This document shows, piece by piece, positions 25,309-33,784 of a DNA stretch of 61,853 nt; position 1 is the stretch's first letter; each line of letters begins with the position of its first letter. A model generated the notes under the pieces. It did not search any database and had not been told where the DNA came from. It worked only from the letters and a program-made list of their open reading frames with translations. The DNA comes from Oscillatoriales cyanobacterium USR001. GTDB lineage: Bacteria; Cyanobacteriota; Cyanobacteriia; Cyanobacteriales; Microcoleaceae. A program made the translations under genes and the position numbers. The stretch lies in contig MBRE01000070.1 of assembly GCA_001698425.1 (NCBI GenBank), positions 1 through 61,853 on the forward strand, written 5' to 3'.

Positions 25309-25539
25309 TCAAAATGGCATATCGATAATGTCCCCAAATGGACGGGGTTCATCAATTGCGGTTTTTGGAGGTTTTGACTCGTACTTGTCGATCCATTGTT
25401 TAGCAAGTTCTAACGCTTCCTCTTCAGTTTTGGCATTTTGGACGGCGACGTGGCGGTTGCCACAAGCATCCCAAGCTTCCACATAAAATACTTTCTGTGA
25501 CTGAATAATCCAACCTTTGTACATTTCTGCGGGTTCCAT
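25309..25539 (-). CDS. Small conserved protein (76 aa)
   Basis: 76 residues with a compact alpha/beta pattern: YKGWIIQSQKVFYVEAWDAC (two strands), NRHVAVQNAKTEEEALELAK (strand then helix), and a polar tail. It resembles small cyanobacterial proteins of unknown function with a beta-beta-alpha arrangement. There is no signal or membrane segment. The divergent Psb32 gene begins 131 bp away. Confidence 0.6.
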   Translation of the reverse strand: MEPAEMYKGWIIQSQKVFYVEAWDACGNRHVAVQNAKTEEEALELAKQWIDKYESKPPKTAIDEPRPFGDIIDMPF

Positions 25540-25670
25540 AGTTGCAGTCCGAAAAAATCTCGTGCTTCGATTTGGTGGCGAGTCGATTGCAAAAATCGAC
25601 CTCTATAAAAATGAATTTTACGGCGGTTTGTATAGTATTTTTGGAAGAAAGTAAGTTTAATGGTTAACCA

Positions 25671-26393
25671 ATGTTTAAACTCTTCCATCAAATCTTCAAT
25701 TTCCCAAAATACCTCCAACGCCTGATGCTGGCGATCGCGTTAATGGTACTCACCACCCAAATGTTAGCATCTCCCGCTGAGGCAACTGGTGTTTATGAAA
25801 TTCCCAATCTATCCGCAGGCGATCGCACTTGGGTAATCGATCGAGGTGAGATTCTCAGTCCGATGACTGAAAATAACATTAACAGCGTTTTTGACAACTT
25901 GGAAAAGCAGACAGGGCAACAAGTTAGATTTGTAACTATTCACCGTTTCGATTATGGTGAAACTGCCGATAGTTTTGCTAAAGAATTGTTTGAAAAATGG
26001 TTTCCCACTCCCGAAACGCAAGCTAATCAAACTTTACTAATCCTTGATACTGTCACCAATACTAGCGCAATTTACGCGGGAGAAGGCGTTAAATCTCTTC
26101 TCACTGATGATATTGCCCAGAGTATTATCAATGAAACCCTGCAAGTACCATTGCGACAAGGTAACAAATACAATGAGGGATTTTTGTCAGCAAGCGATCG
26201 CCTTGCGGCAGTAATTTCTGGCAAACCCGATCCCGGCCCTACCCAAGTAGCAGAGAATGTACAAGTAGAAGGTACGTTCAAAAAAGCGGAAGAAACTGAT
26301 GTCGGGAATGCTACTTTAATAGTTGTTGTGCTATTAGTTTTGGCAACAGTAATTCCGATGGTGACATACTTTTGGTATCAAGGTTTTAACTAA
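25671..26393 (+). CDS. psb32: Photosystem II repair protein Psb32 (TPM domain)
   Basis: 240 residues. It has a signal peptide (about 1-39, with LAIALMVLTTQMLASPAEA), a TPM/TLP18.3 domain (about 45-185: VIDRGEILSPMTENNINSVF, QVRFVTIHRFDYGETADSFA, QTLLILDTVTNTSAIYAGEG), and a C-terminal membrane helix (about 214-237). Psb32 sits at the lumenal side of the thylakoid and helps photosystem II recover from photodamage. Length and both membrane elements match the cyanobacterial family. The stop overlaps by 4 bp with the stop of the convergent DUF4346 gene. Confidence 0.92.
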   Translation: MFKLFHQIFNFPKYLQRLMLAIALMVLTTQMLASPAEATGVYEIPNLSAGDRTWVIDRGEILSPMTENNINSVFDNLEKQTGQQVRFVTIHRFDYGETADSFAKELFEKWFPTPETQANQTLLILDTVTNTSAIYAGEGVKSLLTDDIAQSIINETLQVPLRQGNKYNEGFLSASDRLAAVISGKPDPGPTQVAENVQVEGTFKKAEETDVGNATLIVVVLLVLATVIPMVTYFWYQGFN

Positions 26394-26773
26394 TCTTGAA
26401 CGTAGTTTTTACCCTCCAATAAGGCAATTTCTGCCCTCACAAATTCCCGTCCTAGATAAGCTGCATGATCTAATAATGTCACCGGACTGGGGCGGGTTTC
26501 TTCAAAGATTTTAATGCAAAGTTCTTTAGCAGTTCTACCAGTAAATATGGCTGTGTGAGTACGTTCGGTTTTGCCGCGTGCGGGGATGGGTTTGCCTGTT
26601 TCTGGATCGATCGCCAGGCCGCGATCGTCGATCGTATTAGTAAAATGTTTAGCACAAATTAAGCTAGATTCGCGATCGAGATAGATGACAAAGTAGCCGC
26701 CGGAATCGAGGGCAATGGGGCGTTTAGATAGTTGTTCATCAATGGCTGTCAGATTTTCCAAGGTTAGACTCAT
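26390..26773 (-). CDS. DUF4346 family protein
   Basis: 127 residues from the ATG at 26773 (MSLTLENLTAIDEQLSKRPI); the frame stays open to a GTG at 26824, but the extra residues are not family-like. The conserved core is GGYFVIYLDRESSLICAKHF, TNTIDDRGLAIDPETGKPI, IFTGRTAKELCIKI and LLDHAAYLGREFVRAEIALL, ending YVQD. The family is almost confined to cyanobacteria, and its function is unknown. The 4-bp tail-to-tail overlap with psb32 leaves no room for a terminator between them. Confidence 0.87.
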   Translation of the reverse strand: MSLTLENLTAIDEQLSKRPIALDSGGYFVIYLDRESSLICAKHFTNTIDDRGLAIDPETGKPIPARGKTERTHTAIFTGRTAKELCIKIFEETRPSPVTLLDHAAYLGREFVRAEIALLEGKNYVQD

Positions 26774-26902
26774 ATAAGATAGGGAATGATGGAATTGCTC
26801 AACAATAGCTAGAATTTTTGGCACTATTTCTAGTTTATGCTGAAACCATCGATAGCTGTGCCACTATCCCGCAAAATTATAAGAAATACCTTTTCTTCTT
26901 AC

Positions 26903-27310
26903 CTAAGCTTTTGTTACTGACTTACGCTTCTTAAATGCAAAAAGAGTGCTGACACCAAACAAACCTAACAGTGTGGAGGGCTCAGGTATAGCTACCGTAT
27001 TTGTAGTGCTGTTAGTTTCAGCGGGATATTTCCAAGTCGAATCCGCTAGATTAGATGATTGAGTGCTTTCAATATCAGTTTCCTTTCTGCGATCGGAATA
27101 GTCAATACTAAAATTGTAAGACGGAGCATCGCTCGGTCTTACGTCTATTTGTACGCTTTCACTCCCTATCCCAAAGCTATTTAAACTAAGAGCAATTAAT
27201 CGATCGCTTTGGCTGTCACGTTCAAACGCCTGGGCTGGATAGCTTACGATCGCACTTTCACTGACAAACAGCGCAGTGCCAATTATAAACCATCTAAGAG
27301 TGTTGTACAT
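26903..27310 (-). CDS. PEP-CTERM sorting domain protein
   Basis: 135 residues. An N-terminal signal peptide (WFIIGTALFVSESAIVSYPAQA) precedes a short polar body and the C-terminal sorting signal: IPEPSTLLGLFGVSTLFAF followed by KKRKS (PEP motif, helix, basic end). Such proteins are processed by exosortase and placed in the outer envelope or exopolysaccharide. The body (about 30-100) has no recognised domain. Confidence 0.88.
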   Translation of the reverse strand: MYNTLRWFIIGTALFVSESAIVSYPAQAFERDSQSDRLIALSLNSFGIGSESVQIDVRPSDAPSYNFSIDYSDRRKETDIESTQSSNLADSTWKYPAETNSTTNTVAIPEPSTLLGLFGVSTLFAFKKRKSVTKA

Positions 27311-27526
27311 GGTGTTCGCCTCTCACTTTTGACCTTGCAACTGTTAAATCGTGAAGCACCCAGGGACTGAAGCTCCTTTGACACAAGACATAGAAGTTTT
27401 TCTCACCCTTTTTCGATATCCCCAACTTAAATTATATAGACTTTAAACTCCAGTGTTTGTAAAGATATCGTGTAGTTTTCTCTAAACTTGGAGAAAAAAC
27501 TAAAAACTCAACATTAACCTTAACTT

Positions 27527-28714
27527 TCAGGAATTTGCCAGAAATTTGCCAATTTTGGTAGCAGCTAATTCCAAAACTGCTGGCGGCTCCACTAAGGCAA
27601 ATCTAACATAACCCTCACCGGCAGAGCCAAAACCTTTACCCGGTGATACTGCTACTCCGGTTTCGCGGACTAATTCAGTGCAAAACTTGATAGAATTTTG
27701 CGCCCAAGGCTCAGGTAGTTTTGCCCACACATACATGGTAGCCGCAGGTTTGGGTACTTGCCAACCGATATTGCCAAGTGCTTCGACAAAAGTATCTCGC
27801 CGCTGGCGAAAGGTTTCAACTGTTGTCTTAACGCCATCTTGGGGACCAGTTAATGCCGCGATCGCACCGTTTAAAATGCCGCGATATTGGTTAAAATCTA
27901 TGGCAGCTTTTACTTTGCGTAAAGCTTCTATTAACTGGGGATTACCAATCGCATATCCGACTCGAAAACCTCCCATATTGTAAGACTTAGAAAGTGTAAA
28001 AAACTCAATAGAAACACTTTTTTCTGGGTCAGCTTGCAAAATGGAAGGAGCAGTTTGCAACCCGGATAATGCCGATGGGAAAACTAAATCTACATAGGGG
28101 AAGTCGTGAACTAAAACTAAGTTATTTTGCTGACAGAAAGCAACTGCTTGTTGGAAAAAAGACAAAGGCGCGATCGCGGTTGTGGGATTATGAGGATAAC
28201 TTAAAACCATCATCTTCGATCGAGCAAGTATCGCCGTCGGAATTTCCTCAAATATAGGTAAAAAGCCATTTTCCGCTCGCAATGACATCGGGTAAATTTG
28301 ACCTGAAGCCAAATAAACGCCCCCTGCATGAGAAGGATAACCCGGATCGAGTAATAGGGCAAAATCGCCGGGATTAAGCACTGCTAAAGGTAAATGAGCC
28401 GTCCCTTCTTGGGAACCAATTAAAGCTAAAACTTCGGTTTCTGGGTCAACTTGAATGCCGAATTTCTGGGCGTACCAATGAGCGGCGGCTTCTCGAAAAG
28501 ACTTTGTACCATTAAATAGTAAATAACCATAGGTACTGCTGTCAGATAAAGACTCCGCGATCGCCTCGATCGCATTTTTTGCCGTTGGTAAATCTGAAGA
28601 ACCTAAAGACAAATCAATCGTAGTTTGTCCCGCCGCCCTAGCTAATGCCTTGGCTCGATCCATATCTGCAAATACATTCGCTCCGAAATTGTCTAAACGT
28701 TTAGCAAATTGCAT
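27527..28714 (-). CDS. Fold-type I PLP aminotransferase (LL-diaminopimelate aminotransferase-like)
   Basis: 395 residues from MQFAKRLDNFGANVFADMDR (ATG 28714); the frame is open to 28843 but the extension is translated repeat DNA. Class I/II aminotransferase features are YGYLLFNGTKSFREAAAHWY, IGSQEGTAHLPLAVL, LSYPHNPTTA (substrate Asn), HDFPYVDL, the PLP lysine in TLSKSYNMGGFRVGYAIGN, and EGYVRFALVEP (Arg for the carboxylate). It resembles DapL-type enzymes that make LL-diaminopimelate for lysine and peptidoglycan, but other amino acids are possible. Confidence 0.85.
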   Translation of the reverse strand: MQFAKRLDNFGANVFADMDRAKALARAAGQTTIDLSLGSSDLPTAKNAIEAIAESLSDSSTYGYLLFNGTKSFREAAAHWYAQKFGIQVDPETEVLALIGSQEGTAHLPLAVLNPGDFALLLDPGYPSHAGGVYLASGQIYPMSLRAENGFLPIFEEIPTAILARSKMMVLSYPHNPTTAIAPLSFFQQAVAFCQQNNLVLVHDFPYVDLVFPSALSGLQTAPSILQADPEKSVSIEFFTLSKSYNMGGFRVGYAIGNPQLIEALRKVKAAIDFNQYRGILNGAIAALTGPQDGVKTTVETFRQRRDTFVEALGNIGWQVPKPAATMYVWAKLPEPWAQNSIKFCTELVRETGVAVSPGKGFGSAGEGYVRFALVEPPAVLELAATKIGKFLANS

Positions 28715-29024
28715 AGTATTAATTTGTGATATTGTTAATAGGAAAATAACAACTGAGTGTAACAGTATTCGGGGCGGGTTATTTAATATTTTGGCGAATA
28801 GCAGGGATTTGGGTGAACCCGCCCCTACCAAAACTGTTGCCAAATTTTTGAGAATTGGTATTAGTTCGATCGTCTTTCTTTTCGCATTTCCTTAACAAAA
28901 ACATTTTTGATCATTAGTTTAAAACTCCTTTATCTCCATTAAAAACTCAAATTAAAAATTAAAAATGTTGGGTGGCTAAGAACTGCCAAAAATTACATTT
29001 TTAATTTTTAATTTTTCATGGTTC
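28715..29024. other. 310-bp gap with GC-rich inverted repeat and AT-rich palindrome
   Basis: It contains CGGGGCGGGTT (28770-28780) and AACCCGCCCCTACC (28816-28829), arms of a dispersed inverted repeat also seen at 35314-35507. At 28955-29016 the sequence AATTAAAAATTAAAAATG is mirrored by CATTTTTAATTTTTAATT, a long AT-rich hairpin downstream of the thioredoxin gene that could act as terminator. Confidence 0.65.
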
Positions 29025-29348
29025 TTACAAATGTTCGTCAAGAAGACTAATCAACTTTTGCTTAGTAATAGCACCCTCATGGGCTAAAACTATCTCAGAA
29101 CCTTTAAAAAGGCGTATAGCTGGTACTCCTTCGACTTTATAGAGCTTAACGGAAATAGGATTGGGATCTATTTCCATCTTAACGACCTTAAGGCGATCGC
29201 TATACTCCAAGGCTATCCAATCCATAGAAGGGGACACCAACTTGCAAGGGCCGCACCAAGGGGCCCAAAAATATGCCAGAACTGGCTTTTCTGCGTTCAG
29301 AACTTGGGTTTCAAATTCATCGTCGCTAATGACAAATACACTGCTCAT
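29025..29348 (-). CDS. Thioredoxin family protein
   Basis: 107 residues from MSSVFVISDDEFETQV (ATG 29348); an upstream in-frame start at 29381 would add 11 residues. The active site is WAPWCGPCKLVSPSMD, and the cis-Pro is in VEGVPAIRLFKGSE. This is the size of a normal single-domain cytosolic thioredoxin. Positions after the active site (IALEYSDRLKVVKMEIDPNP) keep the family pattern. It reduces disulfides in target enzymes; the specific partner is unknown. Confidence 0.92.
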   Translation of the reverse strand: MSSVFVISDDEFETQVLNAEKPVLAYFWAPWCGPCKLVSPSMDWIALEYSDRLKVVKMEIDPNPISVKLYKVEGVPAIRLFKGSEIVLAHEGAITKQKLISLLDEHL

Positions 29349-29544
29349 AACAATAATGCCTGAATATTTCCCTAGAAACACACCGACTGCGGATCGATAT
29401 TATAGCAAGCTGTCTTGAGGATAAACTCTGCTCTGAAAATAGAACGAGTTTTTAACCAGTAAATAATCAGCCTTTAATTATAGCGTGAGAGCATATTCAA
29501 AAGTCAAAAATATTTACTTCAGTGGTGTAGAGGAGAAAATTAAC

Positions 29545-32500
29545 ATGGCAGCAATTAACGGTACATCAGGGAATGACACATTAACTGGAACGATCGCGGC
29601 GGACATAATTTCTGGATTGCGGGGTGATGATGCGATCGCAGGTCAAGAAGGAAGCGATCGCCTTTTTGGTAATGGGGGTAATGACTTTTTATTAGGCGGT
29701 TCGGGAAATGACGCACTTTACGGCGGTCAAAACCGCGATACCCTTCAAGGTAGCGAAGGAGACGATTTTCTCTCCGGCGATCTCGATCGCGACGTTTTAA
29801 CTGGTGGTAGTGGTAAAGATATTTTCGCGATCGGACGAATTGGAGCGAACACTACTGGCGGTTCCCAACTGGAAAATGCCGACTTAATCACCGATTTTGT
29901 CAAAGGTCAAGACTTAATTAGTTTAAACGGAATCTCCACAACAAACATCGAAATTTCGCGAGGAACGGGCAATTTTAACAACAGTATTATCCTCCGAGAT
30001 ACAGGAACTAACCAATTTTTAGCGATTTTAGAAGGAATTAATTCCTTTGATACCAGCGATTTTACCACAAATCAAAACCCAGTGTCAAGTGTCCGCTTTT
30101 CTACCTTCAATGCTTCTTTAAACCGCAATAATGCCGGTCAATTAATTACAGACATTTCCACTCCCAACAACCAACAAGCTAAAAATGTCGCGGAAACCAT
30201 TCAACGAGTAAATCCAGACGTTTTATTAATTAACGAATTTGACTACGATAGCAGTGGTACTGCCCTTAATTTATTTCAGCAAAACTATCTTTCCGTCAGT
30301 CAAAATGGCGCAACTCCTGTTAATTATCCCTTCCGCTACACGGCTCCTTCTAACACGGGTATTGCTTCCGGTTTTGACTTAGATAATAACGGTTCCGTTG
30401 TCACCCAAGTTGGTGCAAATGGATATGGTAACGACGCTTTAGGGTTTGGCAATTTCCCCGGACAATTCGGCATGGCATTGTACTCAAAATATCCCATTGA
30501 TACTGCCAATATTCGCACCTTCCAAAACTTCCTGTGGAAAGATATGCCAGGGGCATTGTTGCCAGATGACGCATCGACTCCCGCCGCAAATGATTATTAC
30601 TCCTCTGCTGAATTAAATGTATTTCCCCTTTCTTCAAAAAGTCATTGGGACGTGCCAATTAATATTAACGGCGAAACCGTTCACGCCTTAGTTAGTCATC
30701 CAACGCCCCCTGTATTTGACGGCCCTGAAGATAGAAATGGCAAGCGAAACCATGATGAAATTCGCTTTTGGGCAGATTACATTACTCCCGGCAAAGATAG
30801 TTATATTTATGACGATCGCCGCAAATTTGGCGGACTTGCCTCGAATGCTAGTTTTGTGATTATGGGCGACCAAAATGCCGATCCTGTTGATGGAGATAGT
30901 TTTGATAATGCGATTTTGCAATTGCTAAATAATTCGCGAGTAAATACAGGAGTAACTAGCATAATTCCTGCCAGTTTAGGGGGGATTCAACAAGTAGCAG
31001 ATGGCGGTAGTAATGTTAACCATAAAGGCAATCCAGCTTTTGATACGGCGGATTTTGGCGATACAGGAACTAGCTCTGGAAATCTGCGAGTTGATTATGT
31101 TTTACCATCAGCTAATTTGCCAGTTAATGATGCGGCGGTATTTTGGCCTTTGACAACCGATCCGCTGTACAGATTGGTGGGCGATCGCCAAACTGCGGAC
31201 AATACTCCTACTTCCGATCATAGTTTAGTTTGGGCAGATATTGCTATTGGCGATCGCTCTCCTCGCACCACTGTTAAAAATATTAACTTCATCGGACAAG
31301 CTACTTATCCCACAGGTTCCATCACCGTAGAAGGAACTCAAGTTGGCGGACTTTCTGGCATTACTTACGACCAAATTAACAACCGCTATTACAGTATTTC
31401 TGACGACCGATCGGACAAAAATCCCGCGCGATTCTATACTCTCAATATCAATTTAAGTTCCGGTTCCCTATCAAGTTCCGGGATTAATTTCTCTGGGGTG
31501 ACAACTTTACTTAACCAAAACGGTCAACCTTTTGCTATTAATACTCTCGACCCCGAAGGCATCGGTTTAACGAGTAATCGCACCGTGTTTATTTCCTCAG
31601 AAGGCGAAGTTAGTCCTAACTTGGGTGCTGCTAGAGTTCAGAGTCCATTTGTTAACGAGTTTGCTTTATTGAGTGGTCGTCAGTTACGACAATTACCAGT
31701 ACCATCAAAGTTTCTACCAGTAGTTCAGGATACTAACAATAATCAAATTGTTGATACAGGAGATACACCAACAGCAGGAGTGCGGAATAATTTAGCTTTT
31801 GAAAATGTGACAATTACTCCTGATGGGAAATTCTTGTTTACAGCCACAGAGAATGCTTTAGTGCAAGATGGACCGATCGCCACAACTAATAACGGTTCGC
31901 GATCGCGCATCCTCAAATACAATTTAACCACCGGACAACCAGAACAAGAATTTGTTTATCTAACCGATCCAGTGGCAGTTCCCGCAGTTCCAGAAACAGG
32001 CTTTAATACTAACGGTTTAGTGGAACTATTAGCCTTAGATAATCGCGGCACTTTATTAGCACTAGAACGCTCTTTTTCCGCCGGCGCACCCGGCACGGGA
32101 AATACCATCAAACTCTACGAAATCCGACTAAATGGAGCCAGCGATATCAGCGGCATTAATTCCCTGAATGCCATTAACATTAATACCGTTAAACCTGTAG
32201 AAAAACGCTTGTTACTTAATTTTGACAGCTTGGGTTTATCGACAGGTTTAGATAATGTTGAAGGCATGACTTTGGGGCCAATATTACCCAACGGACAGCA
32301 ATCTTTAGTCCTAGTAAGCGATAATAATTTTAGCGCTACCCAATTCACCCAAATATTAGCTTTTGGGCTAAATTTGGAAAATGAAACTCCCAGGCGATCG
32401 CAATCTTTGGATATTCTGACTAGCGGCGGCGCGATCGACTCTGCGGTATCAGAAAAAATCAGCATCGATACCATCAACAGTGATTTAACCACCGAATTTG

Positions 32501-32631
32501 GAACAGTTTTTGACTTGATGGAATTGGATAGTAAAGAAAATTATGCGATCGTTCCCACAGCTATAAATCCTCTTGGAATCAGCGTAATTAGCCAGCCTAC
32601 CAGTCAAATAGCTGTACCGCTAATATTTTGA
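29545..32631 (+). CDS. RTX-repeat, nuclease/phosphatase and phytase-like fusion protein (secreted)
   Basis: 1028 residues from the ATG at 29545 (MAAINGTSGNDTLTG), chosen because AGGAGA lies 9 nt upstream. Residues about 5-100 are RTX nonapeptide repeats (GNGGNDFLLGGSGNDALYGG) that bind calcium. About 175-575 form an endonuclease/exonuclease/phosphatase domain (VRFSTFNASL, LLINEFDYD, VIMGDQNADPVDGD, PTSDHSLVWADI). About 590-1000 form a phytase-like beta-propeller (GLSGITYDQINNRYYSISDD, LDPEGIGLTSN, NVEGMTLGPIL). There is no classical signal peptide, as usual for type I secretion substrates. It likely frees phosphate from nucleic acid and phosphoesters outside the cell. Confidence 0.85.
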   Translation: MAAINGTSGNDTLTGTIAADIISGLRGDDAIAGQEGSDRLFGNGGNDFLLGGSGNDALYGGQNRDTLQGSEGDDFLSGDLDRDVLTGGSGKDIFAIGRIGANTTGGSQLENADLITDFVKGQDLISLNGISTTNIEISRGTGNFNNSIILRDTGTNQFLAILEGINSFDTSDFTTNQNPVSSVRFSTFNASLNRNNAGQLITDISTPNNQQAKNVAETIQRVNPDVLLINEFDYDSSGTALNLFQQNYLSVSQNGATPVNYPFRYTAPSNTGIASGFDLDNNGSVVTQVGANGYGNDALGFGNFPGQFGMALYSKYPIDTANIRTFQNFLWKDMPGALLPDDASTPAANDYYSSAELNVFPLSSKSHWDVPININGETVHALVSHPTPPVFDGPEDRNGKRNHDEIRFWADYITPGKDSYIYDDRRKFGGLASNASFVIMGDQNADPVDGDSFDNAILQLLNNSRVNTGVTSIIPASLGGIQQVADGGSNVNHKGNPAFDTADFGDTGTSSGNLRVDYVLPSANLPVNDAAVFWPLTTDPLYRLVGDRQTADNTPTSDHSLVWADIAIGDRSPRTTVKNINFIGQATYPTGSITVEGTQVGGLSGITYDQINNRYYSISDDRSDKNPARFYTLNINLSSGSLSSSGINFSGVTTLLNQNGQPFAINTLDPEGIGLTSNRTVFISSEGEVSPNLGAARVQSPFVNEFALLSGRQLRQLPVPSKFLPVVQDTNNNQIVDTGDTPTAGVRNNLAFENVTITPDGKFLFTATENALVQDGPIATTNNGSRSRILKYNLTTGQPEQEFVYLTDPVAVPAVPETGFNTNGLVELLALDNRGTLLALERSFSAGAPGTGNTIKLYEIRLNGASDISGINSLNAININTVKPVEKRLLLNFDSLGLSTGLDNVEGMTLGPILPNGQQSLVLVSDNNFSATQFTQILAFGLNLENETPRRSQSLDILTSGGAIDSAVSEKISIDTINSDLTTEFGTVFDLMELDSKENYAIVPTAINPLGISVISQPTSQIAVPLIF

Positions 32632-32654
32632 AAAGCTATAGCACGTCTAAATGA

Positions 32655-32694
32655 GTTGTGCAAATCTTGTAGGGGTAGTGCCCCCGTGCCTACC
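32655..32694. repeat. Dispersed palindrome TGTAGGGGTAGTGCCCCCGT
   Basis: CTTGTAGGGGTAGTGCC is mirrored by the following GTGCCTACCCCATACAAG. It is a hairpin repeat of a type common in cyanobacteria, just behind the RTX fusion gene and directly in front of a DUF433 remnant. Confidence 0.65.
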
Positions 32695-32702
32695 CCATAC
32701 AA

Positions 32703-32762
32703 GACGATTTTCCTGAATTAACAGAAGAAGATATTCGTGCTTATCTGGAGGGCGTTTCGTAA
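32703..32762 (+). pseudogene. DUF433 C-terminal remnant
   Basis: The frame DDFPELTEEDIRAYLEGVS with stop resembles the C-terminus of DUF433 antitoxins (a 'P-x-L-(T/S)-x-x-D-(I/L)-x-A' helix). Nothing of the gene is left upstream of the dispersed palindrome, and the end overlaps the next gene on the other strand. Confidence 0.4.
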
Positions 32763-32992
32763 GCTTTACTATCTTCTGATAATTCCTCAATTCTGACAAT
32801 GTGAATTAAAGAAATATGTTCAGTTCCATCGGGGATATTATTATCACCGCCCACGCCGATAACTAAGCGCGATCTCAACACAAGTAATTGATCGGGGTGG
32901 TAAATTTCATAAGTCTTTCCACCAGTAATATAAATGCGATAGGGTTGAAAGGGTTGTCTTCGGTTAAGTTCCCTAATATCTTCTGGTCTCAT
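32741..32992 (-). CDS. Conserved hypothetical protein (83 aa)
   Basis: 83 residues. The pattern MRPEDIRELNRRQPFQPYRI, then YEIYHPDQLLVLRSRLVIGV and EHISLIHIVRIEEL is found in many cyanobacteria and planctomycetes as a small all-beta protein of unknown function. The start is well supported by the family-like N-terminus. It is the last of three minus-strand small genes (33703-32741), separated from the DUF4926 gene by 72 bp. Confidence 0.75.
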   Translation of the reverse strand: MRPEDIRELNRRQPFQPYRIYITGGKTYEIYHPDQLLVLRSRLVIGVGGDNNIPDGTEHISLIHIVRIEELSEDSKAYETPSR

Positions 32993-33064
32993 ATTAATGT
33001 TTTAATTCAATCAACTTAATCTATTATATCAGATCAAACTTTCTCACCAACAGAATGTTATCAA

Positions 33065-33289
33065 TTAAGCTATTTGTAGTTTAATCGGTTCATCATATAA
33101 TACCATTAGTTGTTCATGCTTTAGTGAAAGCATGGCATAAGTATGCCCCTGATTATCACTAAATTCTACTAAAAAAACACCTTCAGTTAGTAACTCAACT
33201 ATAGTTCCTACTTGGCCGCGATATACTCCTTTTTGGGGTAAATCTTCGGTTAACGCAACTACATCAAGTAACTTAATTTCTGTCTGCAT
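33065..33289 (-). CDS. DUF4926 domain protein
   Basis: 74 residues, a small SH3-like beta fold: IKLLDVVALTEDLPQKGVYR, GQVGTIVELLTEGVFLVEFS and a C-terminal strand with LSLKHEQL. DUF4926 proteins commonly stand behind DUF6883 genes, as here with 15 bp between. The pair is widespread in cyanobacteria and looks like a toxin-antitoxin or similar small module, but its activity is not established. AAAAGGAG before the ATG is a good ribosome site. Confidence 0.88.
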   Translation of the reverse strand: MQTEIKLLDVVALTEDLPQKGVYRGQVGTIVELLTEGVFLVEFSDNQGHTYAMLSLKHEQLMVLYDEPIKLQIA

Positions 33290-33304
33290 AATTGCAACTC
33301 CTTT

Positions 33305-33703
33305 TTAAAGAACATAACAACTGGTTAACCGGGGAAAGTCCTCATCAATGCGGACAATCCAACTACTACGAACTAAGGCTCGTTTTTCACCCCTAGTAAT
33401 TATAAAGTCTATGACATAATATTGTCCATATTCATCTTGTTGAGTTGGTTTAGCATCATAGACTTGCACGGCACTTAATAAAATATCTCTTAATTCTTCT
33501 GCATTGTCAATAGTCAAATCAAGAGCCGCAGCAAAAACCCGCGCTTTATGTTTTCCTTTGCTGTGTGTTGGATCGAGACAATAGTTACGCAACTTATTAA
33601 TGTCTACTACTGATGCGGGTAATTCCGAATTGCGATCGCACCTCCGAACCCTTGGTTTAGCCAGATCCGCCCAATTTAGCTGGAAAAAAACAGGCAAAGC
33701 CAC
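33305..33703 (-). CDS. DUF6883 domain protein
   Basis: 132 residues from a GTG; the family core starts at VVDINKLRNYCLDPTHSKGK (about residue 32), so a later start is possible. Then come HKARVFAAALDLTIDNAEEL, a DEYGQYYVIDF strand pair, and RSSWIVRIDEDFPRLTSCYV. It forms a pair with the DUF4926 gene behind it. A 3' fragment of a second DUF6883 gene lies at 15313-15480. Function is unknown; the basic KGKHKAR motif may bind nucleic acid. Confidence 0.83.
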   Translation of the reverse strand: MALPVFFQLNWADLAKPRVRRCDRNSELPASVVDINKLRNYCLDPTHSKGKHKARVFAAALDLTIDNAEELRDILLSAVQVYDAKPTQQDEYGQYYVIDFIITRGEKRALVRSSWIVRIDEDFPRLTSCYVL

Positions 33704-33784
33704 CGCTAATATTTTGGAAAGCTATATATAGATTCCAGAAATGTTATCCTCCAATGGAATGTGTGATTACCTTGAGGAGTGATT

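Noticed and set aside
28715..28843. Longer N-terminus of the aminotransferase
   Set aside because: The extension is translated GC-rich repeat DNA; the family starts at the MQFAKRLDNFG methionine.
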